DNA from: an uncultured Bacteroidales bacterium
GTDB lineage: Bacteria; Bacteroidota; Bacteroidia; Bacteroidales; Paludibacteraceae
Assembly (NCBI GenBank): GCA_903830915.1
Contig: CAIKVR010000375.1
Span: 1 to 64,000 of the forward strand
DNA length: 64,000 nucleotides
Direction of reading: 5' to 3'
Every line of letters starts with the position of its first letter. Position 1 is the first letter of the stretch. Shown here in pieces: positions 47,081-54,206 of the stretch. The position numbers were made by a program, and so were the translations under genes. The notes below the pieces were generated by a model that was not told the origin of the DNA, did not search any database, and saw only the letters and a program-made list of their open reading frames with translations.

Positions 47081-49945
47081 TTATTTTGTCAATACTTTGA
47101 ACACTGCATCTTGCCTAGTACTCTTTACTTTTACAATATACAATCCATTTTGAGGGATATTAAAAGATTTATTTTGTGTACTAATTATCAACCTGCCCAT
47201 ACAATCAAATACTTTTGTCTCTGTTTTTTCAGAAGTTTCAATATTTATGTTGTTACCGTTTATCTTAATTCCGGCATTAGTTCCTATCAATATTTCTTTT
47301 ACATCGGTTGCATTAGCAAGTGCTTCTTCAATAAAAGCATCGGTTTCGGTAGTAACTTGTGTCTCATAGGGTCCAAAACCATTATGTCCATAGCCAGGAA
47401 TGGTGGTGAATTTATATTTTGCTCCCGCAGTTTCCAAAGCTGCCGCAAGTGCCACCGACTGGCTGTAGTAAATGGATGCATCGGCATCTCCGTGTACAAG
47501 ATAAGTAGCCGGTGAACTGGCTGTTACATACGTAATGGGTGATACCGTCCGAACAAAGTCCATATTGGTGGTATAAGTACCCAACCAATTCACCCAACCA
47601 CCATAATACATCAAATTAACCATGTCGCAGGGTGCAGAGCGGGCTGTAACAGCAAGCACTTTAATATCGCCGTTATAGGGCGGACAATCATTGTCGAACA
47701 TTTTGTTGTTTTGCAAATAAGCAGCCATCAAAGCCAAATGTGCACCAGCCGACGTGCCTTGCAATATAATCTTGTTCTTATCAATATTCAAGGTTTGAGC
47801 ATGATTCAGTACATAAAGCAATGCTCCGCGCACATCTTCAACTGCTGCAGGGGCCAACGCCTCACCGGTCATTCGGTATTCGATGCGTGCAATGGCGTAA
47901 CCTTTGGCAAAATAGCTTCCGAAAGCACTTGCACCTTCTTTGAAACCACCAACCCATGCACCACCATGAATGCCCATTATGATAGGTGCCGGGGTCGTTG
48001 CATTGGTGGGATAATAAATATCCATGCGGCAGTTGGTACTGTTCACGGTTTTGTAGTTCACATCCAACAAAGCACTGTAATTAGAAGGATAACCAACTAT
48101 TTTCATGGTTTGAAAATTGAGCGTAATGGCTTTCGAGAGATTGGTGGCATTTCCAATTTCAGCAAATGCACCTGCAGAAACAGTCAGAGTTTGGGTTGCA
48201 TTAATGGTATTGCTTGGAATCATCGCTACCGGAATGGTGACCACATTGGCCAAAATAGTGCAACTGCCCAGCTGAATAGAAACCGCATTGAGCAGAATGG
48301 TTCCCGTGGCGGTTTGTATGTTTCTATTGAAAGTAAGCGTTATTGTTTTCTGAATATTGGAATATGCAAGTTCGCCCTCTACCGGTGATGAACTTCTAAG
48401 AGTCACTTCTGACGATTGTTGTAAGGTGCGTGTAAATATTTTGTAAATACTAAGGGAGCTCCCTGTATTATTGGCAATCCGAAGTTTTGTTGCCGAGCTG
48501 CGTAACAATGGAATGGTATAAACACTATCGGGTGTGTTTCGGGTAATATAGGTGCCAATGATTTGCCACACACTTCCTACTAGTTCTTCCAATCGGAATG
48601 AACTTCCGGTAGTGCCGGTTGCAGCATGAATTTCAATCTCACCTACAGTTTCCAGTAATGGAAACTCAACCAGGGCAGCTTCTGAACTTCCACCAATAAT
48701 AAATCTGTTGGTATGTATTTCTCCTGTTGGACAGGTTGCTGTACTTTTATAAAGATAGCCCTTTATAATATTAAATCCATTGATGATAGCGGTAGGATAG
48801 GTACCGTAAGTCAGATATGAAGTGGCAGCTGTTCCCCAAGTGCCATCACCAAAATCAGTTTTGATGTAACTTACCGAAATTGGTGCTAAAGTTGTTATAT
48901 TGGCAGAGGAAGCAGACAAATTAGAATCATCGTTGACAATTCCATCCCCTTTTGCCACTATCTTATACGTATAAATCATACTTCCGGTCAAACCGCTAAT
49001 GACCAGACTAGAAGTGCTTTGCCCGGTTACAGTGGTAGAACTAACTAAGCTTGTTCCTTGATATAGTTTTACAATATAACCTATTGCATTGGCCACGGGT
49101 ATCCAATTGGCGGTAAAACTTGTTTCGGTAATTAAGGTAGCTGAGCCAACAGTTGGTGTAGTGATTTTTGGAAGTCCTACTTTTACTGCATCTGCCCAAT
49201 TGTCGCTAAAACGAAGACCAGCAATTTTGCCTGTTGGTGTAGCACGCAATGTAATGGCTTGTATTTTTGATAACGCAAAAGCCAATGAAAGCGTAGCTTC
49301 TGGAGTTGTTGGTTCTGCGCCCCCAATTACAGGATTTATATACAGCGAAAAGGATTCAGTGCCAGAAAGTGCTGGTGTAACTTTCAATACAATTAAATAC
49401 GTCTCACCAAATTTCAATAAAGTTGGTGTCACATTAGTTACAGCAGTTTCAGTATTTTGTTGCACACCTAAATTAAAACCCGTTGTGCCATTAGTTAATG
49501 TGGTCACTCTCCAACGAAGGTAGTTGCCATACACATCTCTGCTAAAAAATAGAAAGGCATCATTATTCCTGATGGCCGAGAAATTAATCAATGCGCTGAG
49601 ATAAAACGGTTTTCCAGTATATTCCGAACCGTTAGTGAGACTATAGCTTCCGTAACGTCTGTTTCCACTCACCACCACTGATTTTCCAAAATTATTGTCG
49701 CAATAAGTGGAATAACTCAGTGCGCTATTTTCAACAAGTGAAGTTCCCAATACAAGATTATTCCATTGATTTGCCAAAATTGCGGCACTTGTATTTGTAT
49801 ATGTGGCTTTTACTAACGAATCGGCACCCATTGCAGTTGCATTAAAAAACTGGCTGTAATCAATGGGTAAAGTTTGTGGATAGCTTGCTTTTACAATAAA
49901 AGTAAATGCACAAAAAGAGAATAATATGATTGTAATCCTTTTCAT
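47081..49945 (-). CDS. T9SS-exported fusion: LamG-like module, FnIII, FGDGTWG module, Ig-like, alpha/beta-hydrolase esterase
   Basis: This 954-residue protein has a signal peptide (1-20), a LamG-like module (25-255), FnIII (about 262-353), a module starting DFGDGTWG (about 359-508) and an Ig-like domain (about 518-612; LTFNRNIQTATG). An alpha/beta-hydrolase follows (about 625-875), with the oxyanion motif HGGAW (660-664), Ser732 in GTSAGAH, an Asp around 820-822 in HGDAD and His854 in GYGHNG. It ends with a T9SS type A tail (about 885-954). The hydrolase belongs to the BD-FAE/acetyl-esterase type that removes acyl or feruloyl groups from polysaccharides. It combines every accessory module of this PUL in one chain. 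It is 32 bp downstream of GH88, so it is the second gene of unit 1. Confidence 0.88.
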   Translation of the reverse strand: MKRITIILFSFCAFTFIVKASYPQTLPIDYSQFFNATAMGADSLVKATYTNTSAAILANQWNNLVLGTSLVENSALSYSTYCDNNFGKSVVVSGNRRYGSYSLTNGSEYTGKPFYLSALINFSAIRNNDAFLFFSRDVYGNYLRWRVTTLTNGTTGFNLGVQQNTETAVTNVTPTLLKFGETYLIVLKVTPALSGTESFSLYINPVIGGAEPTTPEATLSLAFALSKIQAITLRATPTGKIAGLRFSDNWADAVKVGLPKITTPTVGSATLITETSFTANWIPVANAIGYIVKLYQGTSLVSSTTVTGQSTSSLVISGLTGSMIYTYKIVAKGDGIVNDDSNLSASSANITTLAPISVSYIKTDFGDGTWGTAATSYLTYGTYPTAIINGFNIIKGYLYKSTATCPTGEIHTNRFIIGGSSEAALVEFPLLETVGEIEIHAATGTTGSSFRLEELVGSVWQIIGTYITRNTPDSVYTIPLLRSSATKLRIANNTGSSLSIYKIFTRTLQQSSEVTLRSSSPVEGELAYSNIQKTITLTFNRNIQTATGTILLNAVSIQLGSCTILANVVTIPVAMIPSNTINATQTLTVSAGAFAEIGNATNLSKAITLNFQTMKIVGYPSNYSALLDVNYKTVNSTNCRMDIYYPTNATTPAPIIMGIHGGAWVGGFKEGASAFGSYFAKGYAIARIEYRMTGEALAPAAVEDVRGALLYVLNHAQTLNIDKNKIILQGTSAGAHLALMAAYLQNNKMFDNDCPPYNGDIKVLAVTARSAPCDMVNLMYYGGWVNWLGTYTTNMDFVRTVSPITYVTASSPATYLVHGDADASIYYSQSVALAAALETAGAKYKFTTIPGYGHNGFGPYETQVTTETDAFIEEALANATDVKEILIGTNAGIKINGNNINIETSEKTETKVFDCMGRLIISTQNKSFNIPQNGLYIVKVKSTRQDAVFKVLTK
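48422..48871 (-). repeat. FGDGTWG-type module, copy 3
   Basis: This module encodes residues 359-508, starts TDFGDGTWGTA and contains VGEIEIHAATG, RLEELVGSVW and KLRIANN. It is the only copy fused to a catalytic domain. Confidence 0.75.
49181..49873 (-). repeat. LamG-like module, copy 9 (esterase fusion)
   Basis: This module encodes residues 25-255. It has the GADSLVKATY subtype start and the Trp-containing LRWRVTTLTNG stretch, and ends TGKIAGLRFSDNWADAVK. Confidence 0.8.
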
Positions 49946-49977
49946 TTTTAGTATTATATCCTTTAATGACTTTGTGA

Positions 49978-51186
49978 TTATTTCTTTGTATTGTTTTTCT
50001 GTCTTGTTAACGCCTCCATAAAATAATAGTCGGCATAATTAAGCGGCACATTAATCTCAGCACCCCAAGGCAAAAAACCGGTACTTTGTTTTAATAAAAA
50101 ACCCCTGTTTTCACCTAATTTCGACTTGTAATCCTTTTCTAAACTTAGAAGAATTTTATTTGCCAACAGATTATACTTTAATGTATTACTCTGATCTAAA
50201 GTTGCTAATTCTAAAAGTGCCGATGCCATTACCGATGCTGCCGAAGCATCTTTGGGAACATTAGGTATTTTAGGTGCGTCAAAGTCCCAAAACGGAACGA
50301 GATCTGTGGGCATATTTTTATTATTGAAAATAAAATTGGCAATCTTCTCCGTCTGATCCAAATATTTTTTATCCCCTGTTTCTCTATACATAAAGGTGAA
50401 CCCATATAATGCCCATGCTTGTCCCCTCGCCCACGAAGATTCATCACTGTAACCCTGATAGGTCATTTTCAGTCTGGCATTTCCGGTAATGCTATCATAA
50501 TCAATCACATGATAACAACTTCCATTATCTCTGAAATGGTTCCGTAATGTTTTATCGGCGTGACTGACTGCTATTTTGTAAAATGAAGAATCCTTTGTTT
50601 CATGAAACGCCCAAAAAAGCAATTCTAGATTCATCATATTGTCTATTATTACCGGATATTGCCACTTTTCTTTATTAAAATCCCATGAACGGATACAACC
50701 CACCTTAGGATTAAATCGTTTACACAAGGACGTTGCCGATTGAATTAATACTTCTTTGTAATGAGCTGATTTAGTAAGTCGGTAACCATTGCCATAACTA
50801 CAATACATCATAAATCCAACATCATGATTTCCTGTGTTGAATTGCTGGCTTTCGAGGATTTCGGTATATTTAATTGCTTGTCGTTTCCAAAAAAGGTCAT
50901 TCGTGTTTTCGTACAAATACCACAACGAACCTGGGAAAAACCCGCTTGTCCAGTCCTCGGGAGCAACTAACATCAATTCTCCGTTAGGCATTAATGATCG
51001 TGGAAAGATTTTATTTGTCAGACATTTATGTTCTGTTTGTTTTTTTTCAATTTCCTTTAATGCAAACCGATATTGTTTGTCAACAAAACTCAAAATACCC
51101 GAATTGGTTAATGGTTTCGAAAAACAAGATATTATTATCAAGTAAAATAAAAAAGTGAGTGCGGCAATTTTTCTAAATCGATTCAT
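49978..51186 (-). CDS. GH88 unsaturated glucuronyl hydrolase, probable lipoprotein
   Basis: This 402-residue (alpha/alpha)6-barrel enzyme carries the two GH88 Asp residues, Asp122 in TGNHDVGF and Asp182 in IIDNMMNLELL. It also has DWTSGFFPG (78-86) and the substrate-site block SDESSWARGQAWALYGF. GH88 hydrates the 4,5-unsaturated uronic acid left by lyases and so frees it from the oligosaccharide, which matches the three PL8 and the PL38/PL14-like lyases. The leader ends LIIISC (Cys21), a plausible lipobox. It is the first gene of unit 1, with a perfect -7 box 56 bp before the start and the 27-bp motif beyond that. Confidence 0.95.
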   Translation of the reverse strand: MNRFRKIAALTFLFYLIIISCFSKPLTNSGILSFVDKQYRFALKEIEKKQTEHKCLTNKIFPRSLMPNGELMLVAPEDWTSGFFPGSLWYLYENTNDLFWKRQAIKYTEILESQQFNTGNHDVGFMMYCSYGNGYRLTKSAHYKEVLIQSATSLCKRFNPKVGCIRSWDFNKEKWQYPVIIDNMMNLELLFWAFHETKDSSFYKIAVSHADKTLRNHFRDNGSCYHVIDYDSITGNARLKMTYQGYSDESSWARGQAWALYGFTFMYRETGDKKYLDQTEKIANFIFNNKNMPTDLVPFWDFDAPKIPNVPKDASAASVMASALLELATLDQSNTLKYNLLANKILLSLEKDYKSKLGENRGFLLKQSTGFLPWGAEINVPLNYADYYFMEALTRQKNNTKK

Positions 51187-51242
51187 AGTTTGGCTTTGTA
51201 TGATATTATTTTATATCTGAAAATCAGTTGGTTTTATCGATA

Positions 51243-51250
51243 CAAAGATA
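51243..51250 (-). promoter_or_regulatory. Predicted -7 box of unit 1 (GH88)
   Basis: A perfect TATCTTTG lies on the minus strand, 33 bp downstream of motif copy C, the same spacing as in unit 2. There is no TTTG at -33. Confidence 0.6.
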
Positions 51251-51282
51251 TAGTAGTGTAGTTTGGCTAGACTGACAAGAAC

Positions 51283-51309
51283 GTTCGTTTCATTTGATAC
51301 TATTGTTCA
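51283..51309 (-). promoter_or_regulatory. 27-bp PUL motif, copy C (GH88 unit), putative operator
   Basis: GTTC starts at 51283 and again at 51305, with TTTCATTTGATA and ATTGTTCA between and over the second half-site. It is the best match to the consensus of the three copies. Confidence 0.7.
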
Positions 51310-51481
51310 GTAAATACAATTTTCTATGGATTTAATTCTATAGCAATTGGAATCAAATTGAATTAAATTTGATCAAAACCTGGCGTGAACTTGGTGTAAA
51401 TGAAAAACACCAACCCAATGAACGGATAAGTGTTTTTATTTCCATTGTAACCCAATTGTTTTGAACTAGTTACTGGGTTTT

Positions 51482-51864
51482 TATAATGAAAATACTGTTC
51501 TTATTAATGACTGTTCTAAAACAAGACAAAGTGCAATTTGGCAATCAGCTTTCAAATGAGCATTTAAGAATCACAATTTGAATACCATTGAAATTCCTTA
51601 TTATTTGAAAATTGAAAAGAAAAATAGCTAAGGTTTTCCTCCTGCAATCGGTTGCAATATGAATTTTCTGCAAATTGGTGATAATATTTTTGTTCCTACG
51701 TTAATATCCCTGATGATGAAAAAGCTGTTAAACAATACGAAAATGATTTATTTAAAGGAAAGAATGTTCTATCAATTAATTCTGAGAAAATTGCTGAAAG
51801 AGGTGGTGTCCTTAACTGTATATCTTGGAATATACTAAGAACTAAACAAAAGGAAAGCGGTTAG
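51482..51864 (+). pseudogene. Decayed agmatine deiminase / arginine deiminase-family fragment
   Basis: One plus-strand frame reads YNENTVLINDCSKTRQ, then (after a stop) NLNTIEIPYYLKIEKKN, then (after a second stop) FPPAIGCNMNFLQIGDNIFVP. A one-base shift then gives YVNIPDDEKAVKQYEND, KNVLSINSEKIAERGG and VLNCISWNI, ending at TAG 51862-51864. This is the C-terminal third of the agmatine deiminase/Porphyromonas-type deiminase fold, with the catalytic Cys in GGVLNCISWN still present. Two in-frame stops and a frameshift show it is dead. The N-terminal part was not found. Confidence 0.75.
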
Positions 51865-52256
51865 GCTTCGCATGTAAGATAATTACAGGCAGCTCCACAA
51901 ATACCGAGCAAGTGAGTACAGAGCCAAACTTGTTTGAGCTATGCTGAGTGCAGTTGGTATTCTTGAAAAAAAATCACCAGCCGCACAAAATCAACGCTTT
52001 TGCCCTGCTTCACTGCCCGAAAGACCAATAATATTCCCCACCTCCTTTTCAATTGTTGCAGTAAAAAATTAATTCGAGTTTTATTTCCATGTGCTTGCGG
52101 TCTGTTCATTCCACAATTCACGCATTCATTCCATTTCACTTATAGGCTGTAATCCTCCCACAAATAAATCAACACACAAACAGCCAGTTATACCGAAGGA
52201 ATGCTTCAAATTATTCAAAAGTAAAAGTACTTTAATTATTCATCTGATAATAAGTA
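51865..52256. other. Non-coding DNA between two pseudogenes
   Basis: I find no credible gene in these 392 bp. One minus-strand frame (51939-52139) is open for 66 codons but resembles nothing I know. The stretch probably belongs to the same decayed mobile region. Confidence 0.4.
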
Positions 52257-52748
52257 CTATGCTACCAACACAGTAGCTTTCGAATTTTTAAAAACAAAGT
52301 CAATTACTTTGACATTGAGTTTATCAATTGGCGAAAAATCCTTGTTGATATAACCTTCAGTAACACGATGAGCAGATGCATGGTTTAGTGCAAAGCCAAC
52401 CAATTCTGTCGAAGCACCACAATCGTTTTGTGCTATTGTTGCCCATGAATGACGAAAAGTATATGTAGTGATATTTTCTTTTACCTTAGCAATTGTTGCA
52501 ACTTCTTTCAATCCCATATCTATTGATTTCAAAAAACCATTTTCAGAACAAATTTTATCTGAAAATGAAAAGAGCTTATTTGCACCCTTATATTTATCAA
52601 ATAACGGCATTATACATTCTGGAATAGTTATTTCCATTTTGGCATTGTTACCACGTTTAGCTTTGACCTTATGCCTTATATAGTGGAGTTTATTTCCTTC
52701 CCTGTCTGTTTTATACTTATAATAAAAATCAACAACATTTATCCCTGA
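52257..52748 (-). pseudogene. 5'-truncated tyrosine recombinase (phage-type integrase)
   Basis: The minus-strand frame from an in-frame TAG (complement of 52749-52751) to the stop at 52257 encodes about 163 residues of a Bacteroidota phage integrase catalytic domain. It begins GINVVDFYYKYK, continues KLHYIRHKVKAK and has the RHSW box (YTFRHSWATIAQND). It ends in the late catalytic segment ALNHASAHRVTEGYI, which contains the usual His and the Tyr nucleophile. The N-terminal SAM-like domain and the first catalytic Arg region are missing, so the gene is inactive. It lies about 160 bp from the 3' end of tRNA-Asn, a typical integration site for such enzymes. Confidence 0.8.
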
Positions 52749-52831
52749 CTAACTTAAATTAGGATGGAAATTTATTGTACAATGTACATTTGCATTAAAA
52801 TATGGCAATTAATGGCAGTCCGAAAATTTGG

Positions 52832-52853
52832 GTGGGGCAAATGTGGGGCAAAT
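52832..52853. repeat. Tandem 11-bp repeat GTGGGGCAAAT
   Basis: Two perfect adjacent copies (52832-52842 and 52843-52853) lie between the integrase fragment and the tRNA. They may be an arm-type or accessory binding site of the lost element. This is inference from position. Confidence 0.5.
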
Positions 52854-52863
52854 TTCCTAAAAC

Positions 52864-52904
52864 AAAAAAGCTAAAACGCTTATTAATTGCGTTTTAGCTT
52901 TTTT
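52864..52904 (-). terminator. Strong hairpin terminator after tRNA-Asn
   Basis: A 16-bp perfect stem (52864-52879 with 52889-52904; core GCTAAAACGC) with a 9-base loop is flanked by A and T runs, so it can terminate in both directions. It begins five bases beyond the tRNA 3' end. Confidence 0.85.
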
Positions 52905-52909
52905 AACAG

Positions 52910-52983
52910 CTCTCCCTCTTGGACTTGAACCAAGGACCCTCTGATTAACAGTCAGATGCTCTAACCAACTGAGCTAAGGAAGA
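52910..52983 (-). tRNA. tRNA-Asn (GTT)
   Basis: This 74-base cloverleaf includes the discriminator G. The acceptor arms TCTTCCT and AGGGAGA pair with one G-T. The D stem is GCTC/GAGC, the anticodon stem TCTGA/TCAGA encloses loop CTGTTAA with anticodon GTT, and the T stem is CTTGG/CCAAG with TTCAAGT. CCA is not encoded. An integrase remnant lies next to the 3' end, which suggests that this gene served as an attachment site. Confidence 0.95.
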
Positions 52984-53014
52984 ATTTTTGCTGTACATTT
53001 TTTCAAATGCGTTG

Positions 53015-53045
53015 CAAAAGTAATAGGTTTTATTGAAATATGCAA
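53015..53045 (-). promoter_or_regulatory. Predicted promoter of tRNA-Asn
   Basis: The minus-strand -7 box TACTTTTG (53015-53022) matches TAnnTTTG exactly, with TTGC (53042-53045) at the -33 position after a 19-bp spacer. It lies 32 bp before the tRNA 5' end and abuts the divergent kinase promoter. Confidence 0.55.
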
Positions 53046-53053
53046 TATCTTTG
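53046..53053 (+). promoter_or_regulatory. Predicted -7 box of the PfkB kinase gene
   Basis: A perfect TATCTTTG on the plus strand ends 23 bp before the start codon at 53077. No clear -33 TTTG is present. Confidence 0.5.
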
Positions 53054-53076
53054 CAGAAAAATAAGGATTAATTTTT

Positions 53077-54057
53077 ATGAAGAAAGTATTAGGGATGGGT
53101 AATGCCCTGACAGACATTTTATTGCAGATTGACAATGACAACATTTTATTGTCTTTAAATTTGCCAAAAGGCGGAATGCAATTAATAAATACCGAGCGGT
53201 CTGAGCAAATTAGCGCAGCAGTAAGTGAATTTAACAAGATAATGGCTACCGGAGGTTCTGCATCAAATACCATCAACGGTATTACAAAGCTTGGAATGAA
53301 TGCCGGATTTGTCGGCAAAATAGGAAAGGATGATATTGGGCTATTTTTCACAAACGATTCTGTAAATAATGGCGTTGAACCACAATTATTATTAAGCGAA
53401 ACGCCTTCCGGACGCTGTATTGTGTTGGTTTCACCGGATAGTGAACGTACACTTTGTACTTACCTCGGGGCTGCCTGCGAACTTGAAGCCGGAGATTTAA
53501 ATCCTGAAATGTTTGTTGGGTATCATATTTTCCATATTGAAGGTTATTTGGTTCAAAACCATGATTTGATTCGTACCGCTGTAAAAATGGCTAAAGAAGC
53601 AGGACTGAAAGTTTCTATTGACCTGGCAAGTTATAATGTGGTTGAAGCAAATTTAGATTTTTTGCATGAAATTGTAAATGAATATGTAGATATCGTTTTT
53701 GCAAACGAAGAAGAAGCACGTGCTTTTACCGGCAAAGAACCTAAAGAAGCATTGATCCATATTTCGGATCATTGCGATATTGCGGTGGTAAAGGTGGGTA
53801 AGGAAGGCTCGTATATTAAATCAGGTGACAAGCATGTTCAGATTAAACCCCGATTGGCCAATGCTATAGATACCACAGGTGCGGGTGATTTATATGCTGC
53901 CGGATTCTTATATGGACTGGCTAATGATTATTCACTTGAAGTTTGCGGAGAAATTGGATCATTGGTTTCGGGCAATGTGGTAGAAGTGCTTGGAGCTAAA
54001 ATGACTGATGCTGTTTGGGAAGAAATTCATGCTGAAATACGGAAAATAGTAAACTAG
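53077..54057 (+). CDS. PfkB-family carbohydrate kinase, adenosine kinase-like
   Basis: This 326-residue cytoplasmic ribokinase-fold kinase has the N-terminal GMGNALTDIL, the GG motif ATGGSASNT (57-65), and DTTGAGD (265-271) with catalytic Asp271. The lid and ATP-site segments are of normal length. Members with this N-terminal MGNALTD pattern are usually annotated adenosine kinase or a related nucleoside/sugar kinase. The substrate is not certain from the sequence alone. It is the first gene after the tRNA boundary and starts the ordinary chromosomal plus-strand run. Confidence 0.88.
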   Translation: MKKVLGMGNALTDILLQIDNDNILLSLNLPKGGMQLINTERSEQISAAVSEFNKIMATGGSASNTINGITKLGMNAGFVGKIGKDDIGLFFTNDSVNNGVEPQLLLSETPSGRCIVLVSPDSERTLCTYLGAACELEAGDLNPEMFVGYHIFHIEGYLVQNHDLIRTAVKMAKEAGLKVSIDLASYNVVEANLDFLHEIVNEYVDIVFANEEEARAFTGKEPKEALIHISDHCDIAVVKVGKEGSYIKSGDKHVQIKPRLANAIDTTGAGDLYAAGFLYGLANDYSLEVCGEIGSLVSGNVVEVLGAKMTDAVWEEIHAEIRKIVN

Positions 54058-54120
54058 TTTGAAAGTTTATAACGTTAATACAGTTTATAATTGTATGTTT
54101 ATCAAACATTTGTATCATAC

Positions 54121-54201
54121 CACTTGCCACTATCTGCTTACCACTTGCCACTTACTGTTTACTGATAACTGATAACTGATAACTGTTTACTGATAACTGT
54201 T
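54121..54201. repeat. Short tandem and dispersed repeats
   Basis: CACTTGCCAC occurs at 54121-54130 and 54142-54151. TGATAAC is repeated three times in tandem (54163-54183) and once more at 54191-54197. This is simple-sequence intergenic DNA, probably from slippage. It lies just before the EamA gene. Confidence 0.7.
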
Positions 54202-54206
54202 GAATA

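Noticed and set aside
47711-48388. A 225-codon open frame on the plus strand
   Set aside because: It lies antisense to the esterase fusion, whose hydrolase motifs are intact. The composition (Cys, His and Ile rich) is that of a shadow frame.
51939-52139. A 66-codon minus-strand frame between the two pseudogenes
   Set aside because: It has no recognisable motif and no start signal. It might be a fragment of a mobile gene, but I cannot support it.
52864-52904. Possible attachment-site palindrome
   Set aside because: The stem has flanking A and T runs and lies right after the tRNA 3' end, so a terminator is the simpler reading.
54121-54201. Possible CRISPR array
   Set aside because: The repeat units are 7-10 bp and irregular, with no spacers of constant length. 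It is simple-sequence DNA.
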